A model generated the notes under the pieces. The model saw only the letters and a program-made list of their open reading frames with translations. It made no database searches and was not told the origin of the DNA. The translations under genes were made by a program, and so were the position numbers. A stretch of 64,000 nt of DNA from Nitrososphaerota archaeon (GTDB lineage: Archaea; Thermoproteota; Nitrososphaeria; Nitrososphaerales; CADDZS01): the NCBI GenBank assembly GCA_021325255.1, contig JAJPHP010000080.1, positions 62,001 through 126,000 on the forward strand. Direction: 5' to 3'. Positions 32,813 to 41,878 of the stretch are shown one piece after another. Numbering within the stretch: the stretch's first letter is position 1; the number at the start of each line of letters is the position of its first letter.

Positions 32813-35251
32813 ATGGGATTTCACGTGAGAATTACAAGAAGAAGTTTCGTAAAATATTCAGCCCTGGCTGCGACGGCGACCTACGTCGCGCTCTCTTTTC
32901 CGCCCGGACACAATCTGTTGAAAGCCCTTGACACCAAGTTGTTAGGGCAGTCGACCCCGGCGAATTCGACCACAACTACAATTCGGACAGCACACTCCAA
33001 CAACTGCGATGGATCCTGTGGACTGGTCGCAACGGTTGTAGGTGGGAACATTGTCAGGTTCAGCGACGCCACATTCAACATGCCCAACTTCCCTTCGAGG
33101 ATCTGCTTGAGGGGCCTCTCCCAGCTGCAGTATGTTTACCACCCTGACAGAATAAAGTATCCAATGCAGCAGGTGGGTCAGAGGGGGAGTGGTCAGTGGC
33201 AGCAGATCTCTTGGGACCAGGCTACCACGATAATTGCCAACAAGTTGAGCTCCATATCCTCACAGTATGGCTCGAAGTCGATTTACATTGCGCCCTATAC
33301 GGGAAACCTTGCCGCGATTAACGGGCTGATAGGTGTCGGATACAGATTTGCGAGCGTGATAGGCGCGAGTGCCGGCGACTTTGAAGGAGACAACGAGGGG
33401 GACTCTGCGAGCCCTGCGGGAGCGGTAGAGGAACTCGGAGGATTTGATGGGCACGAGCTCACGGACCTACTGAACGCGAGGATGATCGTGCTCTGGGGAA
33501 ACAACCTCGCGGAGACCGACATACCTGACATGAGGTTCGTCCTTGATGCCAGAGACTCTGGGACCAAGGTCGTGTACATCGACCCGAGGCACACTTCGAC
33601 CGCGCAGCTCTCAGACCAGTGGATTACGATCAGGCCTGGCACCGACGGGGCGCTTGCCCTGGGAATGATTAACGTAATCATCAACGAGAACCTGTACAAT
33701 CAGAACTATATCACGAGCTACACAGTGGCTCCCTTCTTAGTGCGCCAGGATACGGGCCTCTTCCTCAGAGAAGGCGATGTGGTTTCTGGTGGCAGTTCAA
33801 AGAAGTACATGGTATACGATTCGAGTAGCAGCTCAGCGGTTACAAGCGACACAACTGGAGCGACGCCCGCTCTGACCGGATCGTACACGATCAACGGCAT
33901 CACTTGCAAGCCGGCATTCCAGCTTCTTTCCGAGATGGTATCGAAATACGATCTTGCAAGTACGTCCACAATTACGGGGATAGATCAAAGCACGATCAAG
34001 ACCTTTGCTGAGCAGTTCGCTGCTGCCAATCCCGCGGCGATAAAGGCCGGATTCGGCGGAATCTCCCACTGGTATTACGGTGACCTGACCTACAGAGCCA
34101 TGATAACTCTCTCAGCCCTTTGCGGCTACATTGGGGTGCACGGAGGCGGCGTAACAACATACAACGGAGCTCTGTTGGACTCGGCCATAGATCTCTCAGA
34201 CTGGATCACACCTGACAAGAAATCGTACTCGTATCTCCCCCCGCTCTCCTTCTGTGATGCCGTTCTCAGCGGGAATCCCTATCCAATTAAGGCAGCATGG
34301 TTCCCATGCGACAACTTTGTGAATCAGCAGGGAGACACAAACCGGACAATCAAGGCTCTGCAGGCGCTTGACTTTGTGGTCGTCTCCGACGTTTTCATGA
34401 CTCCAACTGCTCGCTACGCAGACATCGTGCTCCCTGTCGCCACGCAGTATGAGAAAGAGGACATACTTCTCGGAGGCAACATGTATCTTCAGTACCTGCC
34501 GCAGATAATTCAGCCATTGTGGGAGAGCAAGTCAGATCTTGACATGTTCGGGATGGTAGCTCAGAAGATGGGGCAGGGCTCTTACTTCAACCAAACCACG
34601 GACGACTACATCAGCCTTCTCTTGAGCGGCCTTCCTTCGGGGCTTACGCTCGACACGTTAAAGTCTCAGGGGGTCGTTCGCCTAGACGACAAGGACTTTG
34701 CTTCCGCCGCCTATCAGCCGATAACACATCCCTACGTTCCATTCTATCAGCAGAACTTCCCGACTCCGTCCGGCAGAATAGAATTTTATGTCGAGTCACT
34801 TGTCCCCTACAACCAGCCCCTCCCGACCTACCAGGAACCGTTAGAAGCGTCGCCTTCCAACCCGCTCTTCAAGAAATACCCACTAGTCCTGATTACGAGT
34901 CACACGAAGTTTAGGACACACACGCAGTGGAACAATCTCGCCTGGCTTCGCGAACTGAATCCGAAGCAATTCATTGAGATCAATCCGGATGACGCCGCCT
35001 CGCGTGGGATTAACGACGGTGACGCCGTCACGGTGTTCAATGACCGTGGCTCAATAACGACCTTGGCGCGCGTTACCTCGGGCATGCGTCCCGGCGTCGT
35101 TAACATCTACCAGGGAGACTGGCAGGAGTTTCCCAATGGAACAGTAAACATGCTGACTCATCAGAAAATCAACCCGGCGCAGTCTGTTGTTTTTCTCTTC
35201 CAGTCCAACACAGCCTACTTCGACGTTTTGGTGGATGTGAAAAAGTCATGA
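32813..35251 (+). CDS. Tat-exported molybdopterin oxidoreductase catalytic subunit, type II DMSO reductase family
   Basis: 812 residues. Tat signal T-R-R-S-F-V-K at residues 8-14. The 4Fe-4S (FS0) motif is H61-x3-C65-x3-C69-x28-C98: His as first ligand, as in NarG, SerA, ClrA, DdhA and EbdA, not the all-Cys site of DmsA. The Mo-pterin domains follow (WGNNLAETDIPD, VVYIDPRHTST, C-terminal SHTKFRTHTQWNN). A loop GASAGDFEGDNEGD near residues 184-197 offers Asp residues for Mo. Substrate unknown: nitrate, chlorate, selenate, DMSO or a hydrocarbon are all possible for the family. It would work outside the membrane with the next two proteins. Confidence 0.88.
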   Translation: MGFHVRITRRSFVKYSALAATATYVALSFPPGHNLLKALDTKLLGQSTPANSTTTTIRTAHSNNCDGSCGLVATVVGGNIVRFSDATFNMPNFPSRICLRGLSQLQYVYHPDRIKYPMQQVGQRGSGQWQQISWDQATTIIANKLSSISSQYGSKSIYIAPYTGNLAAINGLIGVGYRFASVIGASAGDFEGDNEGDSASPAGAVEELGGFDGHELTDLLNARMIVLWGNNLAETDIPDMRFVLDARDSGTKVVYIDPRHTSTAQLSDQWITIRPGTDGALALGMINVIINENLYNQNYITSYTVAPFLVRQDTGLFLREGDVVSGGSSKKYMVYDSSSSSAVTSDTTGATPALTGSYTINGITCKPAFQLLSEMVSKYDLASTSTITGIDQSTIKTFAEQFAAANPAAIKAGFGGISHWYYGDLTYRAMITLSALCGYIGVHGGGVTTYNGALLDSAIDLSDWITPDKKSYSYLPPLSFCDAVLSGNPYPIKAAWFPCDNFVNQQGDTNRTIKALQALDFVVVSDVFMTPTARYADIVLPVATQYEKEDILLGGNMYLQYLPQIIQPLWESKSDLDMFGMVAQKMGQGSYFNQTTDDYISLLLSGLPSGLTLDTLKSQGVVRLDDKDFASAAYQPITHPYVPFYQQNFPTPSGRIEFYVESLVPYNQPLPTYQEPLEASPSNPLFKKYPLVLITSHTKFRTHTQWNNLAWLRELNPKQFIEINPDDAASRGINDGDAVTVFNDRGSITTLARVTSGMRPGVVNIYQGDWQEFPNGTVNMLTHQKINPAQSVVFLFQSNTAYFDVLVDVKKS

Positions 35252-35309
35252 AGATGACCAGATTCATGAGTATTGAAAATGAAAGACTTGGAGTAAGAGG
35301 TAAGAAAGA

Positions 35310-36179
35310 ATGACAAGGTACGGAATGTTGGTTGATCTTAGCCGTTGCGTCGGATGCCAGAGCTGCGCGGTTGGATGCAAGGTTGAGAACAATGAACCCC
35401 TCGGAATCTGGTGGAACAGGGTTCTCACCGTCGGTGGAAGCGAGATCGACCAGCCCTCCGGCAATTTTCCAAATGTCCTGATGCACTACCTCCCCCTAGC
35501 GTGCCAGCACTGCGAAAATGCTCCATGCGTCAAGGTCTGTCCGGTGGGAGCAACCTACAAACGTCAATCTGACGGCGTTGTTCTGATCGATTATGACAGA
35601 TGCATAGGGTGCAGATACTGCATGGCGGCCTGCCCGTACGGTGTGAGGACATTCAATTGGGGCAATCCACAGTATTCACCAGGAATCAGTTTTCCTGTTG
35701 GGCAGCAAGGAGATCACCTCGACACAGACCCCACTTCCGGCCAAAACAGGAGGGTCTACACACCATCAAGGCCAAAGGGTGTCGTAGAAAAATGTTCGTT
35801 CTGCGTTCAGAGAATCGACACAGGGACAGAGCCGTTTTGCATCCAAGTCTGCCCAGTTGGGGCAAGAGTGTTTGGAGACTTGGACAACCCTTCGAGCAAG
35901 ATTTCAACTGCAATAAGGAATGGAAACGCACAACAGCTCCTGCCGGAACTGGGCACGAATCCCAAAGTATTCTTCATCCCACCTTACCAGAAGAAGGACG
36001 TGGTCCCGAGCTCGAGCAACTCGCCTCCTTCTGAGCTCTCTCCGAGTCCTCTCATAATTTCACAGGCAGAGTCACAAGGGGGATACATCCCCAATTTCAA
36101 GCCCGCGCCGGGCGGAGTGATTGTTCCTCCGCCTGCCCCGCCAGAAGCAACAGGATCAAGTCAAGTGGAGGGTGAATAG
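35310..36179 (+). CDS. Four-cluster Fe-S electron transfer subunit (DmsB/NrfC-like)
   Basis: 289 residues. Four cysteine groups for four clusters: RCVGCQSCAVGCKVENN, CQHCENAPCVKVCPVGA, RCIGCRYCMAACPYGVR and CSFCVQRIDTGTEPFCIQVCP. It moves electrons between the membrane anchor and the catalytic subunit. No signal peptide, so it is probably carried out with the Tat-dependent partner. The last 50 residues are Pro/Ser-rich (PPPAPPEATGSS), beyond the usual length. Eight bases separate its stop from the next start. Confidence 0.92.
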   Translation: MTRYGMLVDLSRCVGCQSCAVGCKVENNEPLGIWWNRVLTVGGSEIDQPSGNFPNVLMHYLPLACQHCENAPCVKVCPVGATYKRQSDGVVLIDYDRCIGCRYCMAACPYGVRTFNWGNPQYSPGISFPVGQQGDHLDTDPTSGQNRRVYTPSRPKGVVEKCSFCVQRIDTGTEPFCIQVCPVGARVFGDLDNPSSKISTAIRNGNAQQLLPELGTNPKVFFIPPYQKKDVVPSSSNSPPSELSPSPLIISQAESQGGYIPNFKPAPGGVIVPPPAPPEATGSSQVEGE

Positions 36180-36187
36180 GAAAAGAA

Positions 36188-37450
36188 ATGAACCAAGTAC
36201 AACTTCCAAAGACGAAAAAGAGTCACTCGGAGCTGGGGTTCTACATTTTCATCGCGGCACTCATTGCCATGATATCAACTGGTGTGGTGGCTTGGTCGAT
36301 CCAACTTCAGAACGGCCTTATCATGACCAACATGAGGGACGTGGTATCGTGGGGGCTTTACATTTCGCTATTTGCATGGTTTGTCGGTGTAAGTGCGGGT
36401 GGTCTCATAGTATCCTCCTCTGCGGCAGTGTTCAAGATAAAACAGTGGCAGCCGATTTCGAAGCTTGCAAACCTGCTCGCGTCAGTGGCGATAGCCCTCG
36501 CGGCATTCGCAATACTCCCTGACCTCGGAAGGCCGGACAGAATCCTCAATCTCTTCCTCTATCCTAATCTGCAATCACCGTTAATTTGGGATGTCACGAT
36601 CATCTTCACTTATCTCATAATTTCGTTAGTAGAACTAGGACTAATGATCACGGCTGACATTGCAAAGGAGAAGGGCAACGAAAGCAAGTACAATTCAAGA
36701 GAGAGATTGGTGAGGGGAATCGCATTCGTTGCGCTACCTGTCGCCATCCTGACGCACTCCATAACCGCATGGATCTTCGGACTTCAGATCTCAAGACCAC
36801 TTTGGAACACCGCGCTGCTCGCACCTATCTTCCTCGCTTCCGCGCTTGTGTCGGGGCTGGGCCTGGTGATTCTTGTCTGCGTTCTTTCTAACAAGTTCGG
36901 GGCGGTCAAAGTGGAGAGGGAGACAATCTCGGGGCTTGCGAGGCTCTTGGGCGTCATAATACTCGTGGATCTCTTTCTACTTGCCTCAGAGTACGTAACC
37001 GCAGTATGGCCCGCGAATCCCGCGGAAGTCTCTCCGCTACTGGTCGAGTTCTTCGGTCCTTACTGGTGGCTTGCATGGACGCAGTGGATACTTGCAGTCG
37101 TGGCCCTGGCTCTAGTAGCTTATCCGAAGACAAGGGGCTTGGCGGGAGCGCAGTTGACCGCGGCCGTAATGGTCCTGCTGGAAGTCTTCTTCTACAGGCT
37201 GGAACTCGTGATTCCGGGATTTGTAAACCCGCTGGTGCAGTATCCTCCGGGCACCTCGGTGGGCACGGCGAGTGCAACCTACAACCCGTTGATCTCAGGG
37301 TACAACCCGGGATTCTCCTTCCAACTATCCGGGTCGTACTTCCCGAGTGTAATCGAGTGGTCCATTGCGATCGGACTAGTGGCCGGCGCTGCGCTGCTGA
37401 TCACGCTAGGGATTCGATACTTGCCGCTCTCAAGTCCAGAGAAGCGGTAG
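36188..37450 (+). CDS. NrfD/PsrC-type membrane anchor and quinone-reactive subunit
   Basis: 420 residues with about nine to ten membrane segments in the NrfD/PsrC pattern (early segments FYIFIAALIAMISTGVVAW and SWGLYISLFAWFVGVSAGG; conserved LPDLGRPDRILNL loop after the third). Family members exchange electrons with the quinone pool without heme. With the Fe-S and catalytic subunits it makes a three-part oxidoreductase like polysulfide or DMSO reductases. Confidence 0.9.
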   Translation: MNQVQLPKTKKSHSELGFYIFIAALIAMISTGVVAWSIQLQNGLIMTNMRDVVSWGLYISLFAWFVGVSAGGLIVSSSAAVFKIKQWQPISKLANLLASVAIALAAFAILPDLGRPDRILNLFLYPNLQSPLIWDVTIIFTYLIISLVELGLMITADIAKEKGNESKYNSRERLVRGIAFVALPVAILTHSITAWIFGLQISRPLWNTALLAPIFLASALVSGLGLVILVCVLSNKFGAVKVERETISGLARLLGVIILVDLFLLASEYVTAVWPANPAEVSPLLVEFFGPYWWLAWTQWILAVVALALVAYPKTRGLAGAQLTAAVMVLLEVFFYRLELVIPGFVNPLVQYPPGTSVGTASATYNPLISGYNPGFSFQLSGSYFPSVIEWSIAIGLVAGAALLITLGIRYLPLSSPEKR

Positions 37451-37495
37451 AAACTGAAACCATAACTAGGGCAGGAGGGCGTAGCCGCACAATAC

Positions 37496-38113
37496 TTGAA
37501 CGTCGTAGGCGACAAAGAGGACACCGAAGCCAGAGCAGCGGTCTATCGCATCTTATCCTTGGCTTTCTGTCCCCCTAGTACTGAAACATACAAGATCTGG
37601 AGTGCGTTGAACCAGCTGGAAACACCAGACGACGCAAACGGAGACCAGTTCGAGCCAGATTCGAAGGCGCTCGCCTTTGAATACAACAGGCTCTTTGTCG
37701 GACCCGAACGTCTCCCCTGCGCTCCGTACGAGTCAGTCCACAGGAAGGACAGGTCGGAGATGGAGATAGGGACAGTCCTTGGGCCGTCCGCATTTGATGT
37801 ACAGCGCAGATACTCTGAAGCGGGAGTTGAGACTTCCAAGAATTTCAAGGATCTACCAGACCACATCGCTGTAGAGCTCGAATTCATGCACCACCTCTGT
37901 TCAAAGGAGCTTGCAAGTGAAAACACTGACGAGGCAGAAATATTTAGGCGAATGCAGGAGGAGTTTGTCGAGATTCACCTTGCTCCCTGGGTCTTCGCAT
38001 TCGCTGATAAAATGACTTGCAGTACCAATTCGCCATTCTATAGAAAGCTTGCATGGGTTCTGAGAGACTTTGTGGGGGACGAGCAAGACTATCTCGGCGT
38101 TGGCCACGGGTGA
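37496..38113 (+). CDS. TorD/DmsD-family molybdoenzyme maturation chaperone
   Basis: 205 residues, all-helical. Family motifs are clear: YNRLFVGPERLPCAPYESV, DHIAVELEFMHHLC and HLAPWVFAFADK. Such chaperones bind the Tat signal of the catalytic subunit and hold it back until the Mo cofactor is in place. TTG start. Its stop overlaps the GTG of the ferredoxin gene (GTGA). Confidence 0.9.
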   Translation: MNVVGDKEDTEARAAVYRILSLAFCPPSTETYKIWSALNQLETPDDANGDQFEPDSKALAFEYNRLFVGPERLPCAPYESVHRKDRSEMEIGTVLGPSAFDVQRRYSEAGVETSKNFKDLPDHIAVELEFMHHLCSKELASENTDEAEIFRRMQEEFVEIHLAPWVFAFADKMTCSTNSPFYRKLAWVLRDFVGDEQDYLGVGHG

Positions 38114-39564
38114 AAAGGAGGAAAGAGTGTGCATCATTACTCGTGAAGGTCTGCGTCGAGATTGGCAAGCTGCCTGATGAATCCTCGGCTTTTCTCAGGT
38201 CAGAAATAGACAACAACTGGAGCGAACGAGCTTTCACCATCTCGTCCAAAGACGAAATTCCGTCGGGGACGGAAGCCCTCCTGATCGTCGGAAAGGGGCG
38301 TAAGGCACGAGACCTGGATGGAATTCAGGTCCTTGAAAGAATCGAGCCTCAGTACGAGGACGCCGAGGCACTCCTGTTCCAGGTCAACGCGAAACTCGGA
38401 ATGATGACGAGGTCTGACCTGGCGAAGACCAGAGTTGCATTTTCCCCAAATGACAGCGATGCGAAGGTATCAAGGCGGGACCTCTTCTTGGGGATCAGGG
38501 GCAGCTTTCAATCCTATTCGGACGCACCAATCGTCTTCACCGATATCTGCGACTCAAAGTATGGCTGCAGAAAATGCATAGACGCTTGCCCTTCGAAAGC
38601 GATTAGTCTCGCAAAGGGATTGATCAGAGTATCGGATTCAGAGTGCAACAGGGCGGGTCTCTGCACGTCGATTTGTCCCGTCTCTGCGATCCAGTTGCCA
38701 AGATTTTCAGAATCTTCTTTTCTAGGCCTCATCGAAGGAATGGAAAAGTCCCGCGCGCCGAAGAAGGTACTTGTCCTCACATGCAACTCAAGTCGAGTCG
38801 ATCCCTCGCCGTGGATGTACGTCGAACAGGTAAAGGACCTCGGCGTGATAGGTCCGCGTCAAATATCCTTCGCTGCAAGCTCATCCTGTTTATCTGGACT
38901 AATCTTGTACTGCACCGACGGCTCATGTCTTGGAAAGTCAAAAGCAAGGCAAGCAGTTGAGTCCGTCAAGTCTGCGCTCAAGGACAAAGATGGTTTCTTT
39001 CTTGCGTTCGTTGAGGGAGAAGATGGAAGGGCCCAGATACGGGAAATGTACGAAAACATCCCTTCAACCAATCAACGGAAACAACTCGAAGGGATCGCAT
39101 ATGGCAGGGAATCTTGGAAGAATTACACGAAGGCTCTGAGAACAACATCTTCTCCTGAGGCTCCAGCGTTGGGACTGGGGCTCACTGGTTTAGCGATTTC
39201 GGAAAGTTGCACGCTTTGCGGAACCTGCGAGAAATACTGTCCTCACTCTGCCCTAAAGATTGATGGGGGCAAACTAGAGTTTGATTCATCGAATTGTACA
39301 GGATGTGGTTACTGCGCTTCGTTGTGTCCAGAGAACTCGATAACTATGAACCCTCTCCCGAGAGTGGGGGACCTGGAACGAAGGACCGCTTTTGAAGATG
39401 AGATAGTAAACTGTGCACGTTGCGGAACTCCCCTTGACAGCGCCAGGTTTCTCAGAAAAGTCGCAGCGCTCGTTGGTGGCGAAGACCCGATGATGAAGTA
39501 CTGTAACTCCTGTAAACAGCAAATGGCCTTCCAAAAACTGATGCAATTCCATCCCAAGAAGTGA
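38110..39564 (+). CDS. Multi-cluster ferredoxin protein with MvhD-like and zinc-ribbon parts
   Basis: About 484 residues. A first ferredoxin pair (CRKCIDACPSKAI, then ECNRAGLCTSICP) lacks one Cys of its second cluster (Ala in its place), as in 7Fe ferredoxins. A middle domain (TCNSSRVDPSPWM, LYCTDGSCLGKSKARQAV) is like a degenerate MvhD/FlpD electron-transfer domain. A second, complete pair follows (CTLCGTCEKYCP, CTGCGYCASLCP), and a C-terminal C-x2-C...C-x2-C zinc ribbon ends it. GTG at 38110 overlaps the torD stop; GTG at 38143 is the alternative. No signal peptide, so it acts in the cytoplasm, perhaps feeding or draining the membrane complex. Confidence 0.8.
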   Translation: MKRRKECASLLVKVCVEIGKLPDESSAFLRSEIDNNWSERAFTISSKDEIPSGTEALLIVGKGRKARDLDGIQVLERIEPQYEDAEALLFQVNAKLGMMTRSDLAKTRVAFSPNDSDAKVSRRDLFLGIRGSFQSYSDAPIVFTDICDSKYGCRKCIDACPSKAISLAKGLIRVSDSECNRAGLCTSICPVSAIQLPRFSESSFLGLIEGMEKSRAPKKVLVLTCNSSRVDPSPWMYVEQVKDLGVIGPRQISFAASSSCLSGLILYCTDGSCLGKSKARQAVESVKSALKDKDGFFLAFVEGEDGRAQIREMYENIPSTNQRKQLEGIAYGRESWKNYTKALRTTSSPEAPALGLGLTGLAISESCTLCGTCEKYCPHSALKIDGGKLEFDSSNCTGCGYCASLCPENSITMNPLPRVGDLERRTAFEDEIVNCARCGTPLDSARFLRKVAALVGGEDPMMKYCNSCKQQMAFQKLMQFHPKK

Positions 39565-39572
39565 AGCTACCA

Positions 39573-40269
39573 ATGTTATAAGCTGTCATTCTCTCCGGAG
39601 GCAGAAGCTCGCGCATGAGTACTGACAAGGCCCTTCTCCGACACGAGGGCAAGCCCTTCGTCTCCCTAATTGCTGATGAACTGTTGACATTTACTGATGA
39701 CGTTGTGGTCACGATAGGCAAGAAGGATAAGAGAGATTTCGAATGCGTGCTAGGTGACAGAAGAATCAAAATCGTAAACGATACCGATTTCTTTGAGAAC
39801 CCACTTGGCGGCATGTTTTCCGGTTTAGATCATGCTAGAGGCGATTACATCTTCGTAATCGCGTGCGATTCCCCGCTGATACGGGGGGGACTTGCAAAGA
39901 CCCTCTACGCACGCTCTCGGACATTCCGCAGCCATTCCTATCTGGGGCGAGACTGATATAATGACCTGCGAGCCACTTTGCGGCGTTTACAACCTTGAGC
40001 AAACCAGAGCGTCAATAGCTAGATCTGTCATCACGCAGAGGATGGCATGCAAGCGCATGCTTGCGCTTTTGAAGGACGTCAGATGCGTCCCCGTCTCGGA
40101 ACTGAGAGCCATTGACCCGACCATGCTATCATTGCATAATATTGACACGCCACAAGACTACGAAGATATGAACGCAAGATGCCAGCTTGCTTTTGTTTAT
40201 AGCACGCGAGGAAGGAAAAAACGGCTTCTTGATAAACTACTGAGATTGACTATATCCCGCCTATTTTAA
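39573..40269 (+). pseudogene. mobA: Damaged molybdenum cofactor guanylyltransferase MobA
   Basis: All MobA parts are present in order: AVILSGGRSSRMSTDKALL (GTP loop), NDTDFFENPLGGMFSGL, and CDSPLIRG; then in another frame IPIWGETDIMTCEPLCGVY and LRAIDPTMLSLHNIDTPQD. Two lesions break it: a TAA at codon 3 after the only ATG, and a frame change between about 39880 and 39930, next to a run of seven G. MobA attaches GMP to molybdopterin to make the cofactor of DMSO-reductase-family enzymes, so its loss would matter to the gene cluster before it. Assembly error at the G run is possible for the frame change only. Confidence 0.75.
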
Positions 40270-40288
40270 GGAAAGTCACCGAGTTCAT

Positions 40289-41644
40289 TCACTGTGGAAT
40301 CTGAGGCCCTGGTGGTTTCTTTGTCTTCGTTGACTTTAACCTTCCTTTTCCCACCGCGCCCTTGTTCCCTCTCCAAGCACTGGAGGAGACTAGAAGAAGC
40401 GTGATCAATGCTGGCGCAAGAACAAGGGAAGGGACCAAAAAGGGAGCGGTCGGCGAACTTCCTGAAAAAATTCCAGCCGCGACAGGTCCCGTCGCGGCTC
40501 CGACACCAATTGCTGACTCAAAGAGGCCCGCGCCCGCACCCATCCTCTCGGACCTTGCCTCAGCTAGCATTGCTACCTGCGAGATGTAGTATATTCCAGA
40601 GTATCCCGCCCCAACTATTCCGAACGATACACAGAATATCACTCCGGATTTGTCAGGTATGGTAAGAAGCAAGCTCGATAGCGAGAGCATAGCGAGAAGC
40701 GCGAGTGTGTTTCTCGCTCTTGTCTCGCGACGGAGAAGGAAATACCTGAACCCGTTCCTCACCGTGAGGAGGTACACCAGAAACCTGACCCCACCGTAGA
40801 CTGCCGGCGCTGCACCGATCAGCAGGATGGATAACCCGAGGGACTTTACATAAGGCGGGAAGAAGGTCAGCAGTATCCCCGACGACACGGCGCAGAGAGC
40901 CATTGCGATAAAGTAGAACACCCAGCTCACTTTGCGCCCGTTCTGCCTTTCGTCAAATATCGAGGGCCCGTCAGTCTGCTCTCCATTTAGAGCAGTAGAG
41001 TTCAACCCGCTCTGAACTTCTCCTTGCGGTTTCTCCGGGGCTTTTCTGTTCAGCAATATTGGGAGAAAGTTTGCAAGCGTTATTCCGATCAACAACATCG
41101 CCGCGGACAGGAAGACCAGCCTGAGCGAGAGTGCAAGGACCAGGAAAGATCCAATGAGCGGCCCCACCGCGGCCGCGCCCGACCACGAGTAGTTAAATAT
41201 CGTAAGCGACTTTCTCGGATCTCTAGAAGGATCATGGGTGAGCGCGGCTTCCAGAGCCGGCCAGTATGTAGCCCATCCTAACCCTTCGAACAACCTGATT
41301 GCGATCAGGGTAATCGGGTCGCTCACCATAAAGTAAAGTACGGAAACCGCAGAAAGGATGGCAAGGGATCCCGCTATGAAGTACCTTCGAGCTCCTGCGC
41401 GATCGGAAAAGTGTCCCATGACGAAGGGCATGAAGGAGTAGACCAGATTGGCGGATCCTCCCACAATTCCAATTTCGAGGACGCTGGCTCCGAGCTCGAC
41501 AGCGAGAAGCGGGATGAAAATCGAGAAGATTGGTAGGGTGAGGTTGGCTATGGCGGCGGCGCCAATGTAGCGGACAAACTCCCCATTCCTGGAACTAGCG
41601 AACTCCGTTCCAGCTGATGGCTCTTTTCCGGCACCCAGTTTCAC
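40289..41644 (-). CDS. Major facilitator superfamily transporter
   Basis: 451 residues with 12 membrane segments and a charged central loop of about 40 residues (EKPQGEVQSGLNSTALNG). The loop between segments 2 and 3 carries the family motif (MGHFSDRAGARRYFIAG, G-x3-D-R-x-G-x-R). The layout fits drug or sugar/metabolite exporters; no substrate can be named. Convergent with mobA. Confidence 0.85.
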   Translation of the reverse strand: MKLGAGKEPSAGTEFASSRNGEFVRYIGAAAIANLTLPIFSIFIPLLAVELGASVLEIGIVGGSANLVYSFMPFVMGHFSDRAGARRYFIAGSLAILSAVSVLYFMVSDPITLIAIRLFEGLGWATYWPALEAALTHDPSRDPRKSLTIFNYSWSGAAAVGPLIGSFLVLALSLRLVFLSAAMLLIGITLANFLPILLNRKAPEKPQGEVQSGLNSTALNGEQTDGPSIFDERQNGRKVSWVFYFIAMALCAVSSGILLTFFPPYVKSLGLSILLIGAAPAVYGGVRFLVYLLTVRNGFRYFLLRRETRARNTLALLAMLSLSSLLLTIPDKSGVIFCVSFGIVGAGYSGIYYISQVAMLAEARSERMGAGAGLFESAIGVGAATGPVAAGIFSGSSPTAPFLVPSLVLAPALITLLLVSSSAWRGNKGAVGKGRLKSTKTKKPPGPQIPQ

Positions 41645-41878
41645 TGCTCGGAATCTATCTCCAGACTCATTTTCAGGAAGGACACGCGTACAAAGCGTGA
41701 TAGGGGATCTGTAAACTCCCCAGTGATTTCTCCTAAACCTGAGCGAGAACGGTATTAAATTTTGACCAATCGAAAGCGACCGAAGTCAATGCAAGAGCTT
41801 GAGGTTCTCGTGCTGGGATCGAGATTAGTCACTGGAGGCTACTCTGATTCCAGCAAGACCCTTACGGCACCTCACCTT

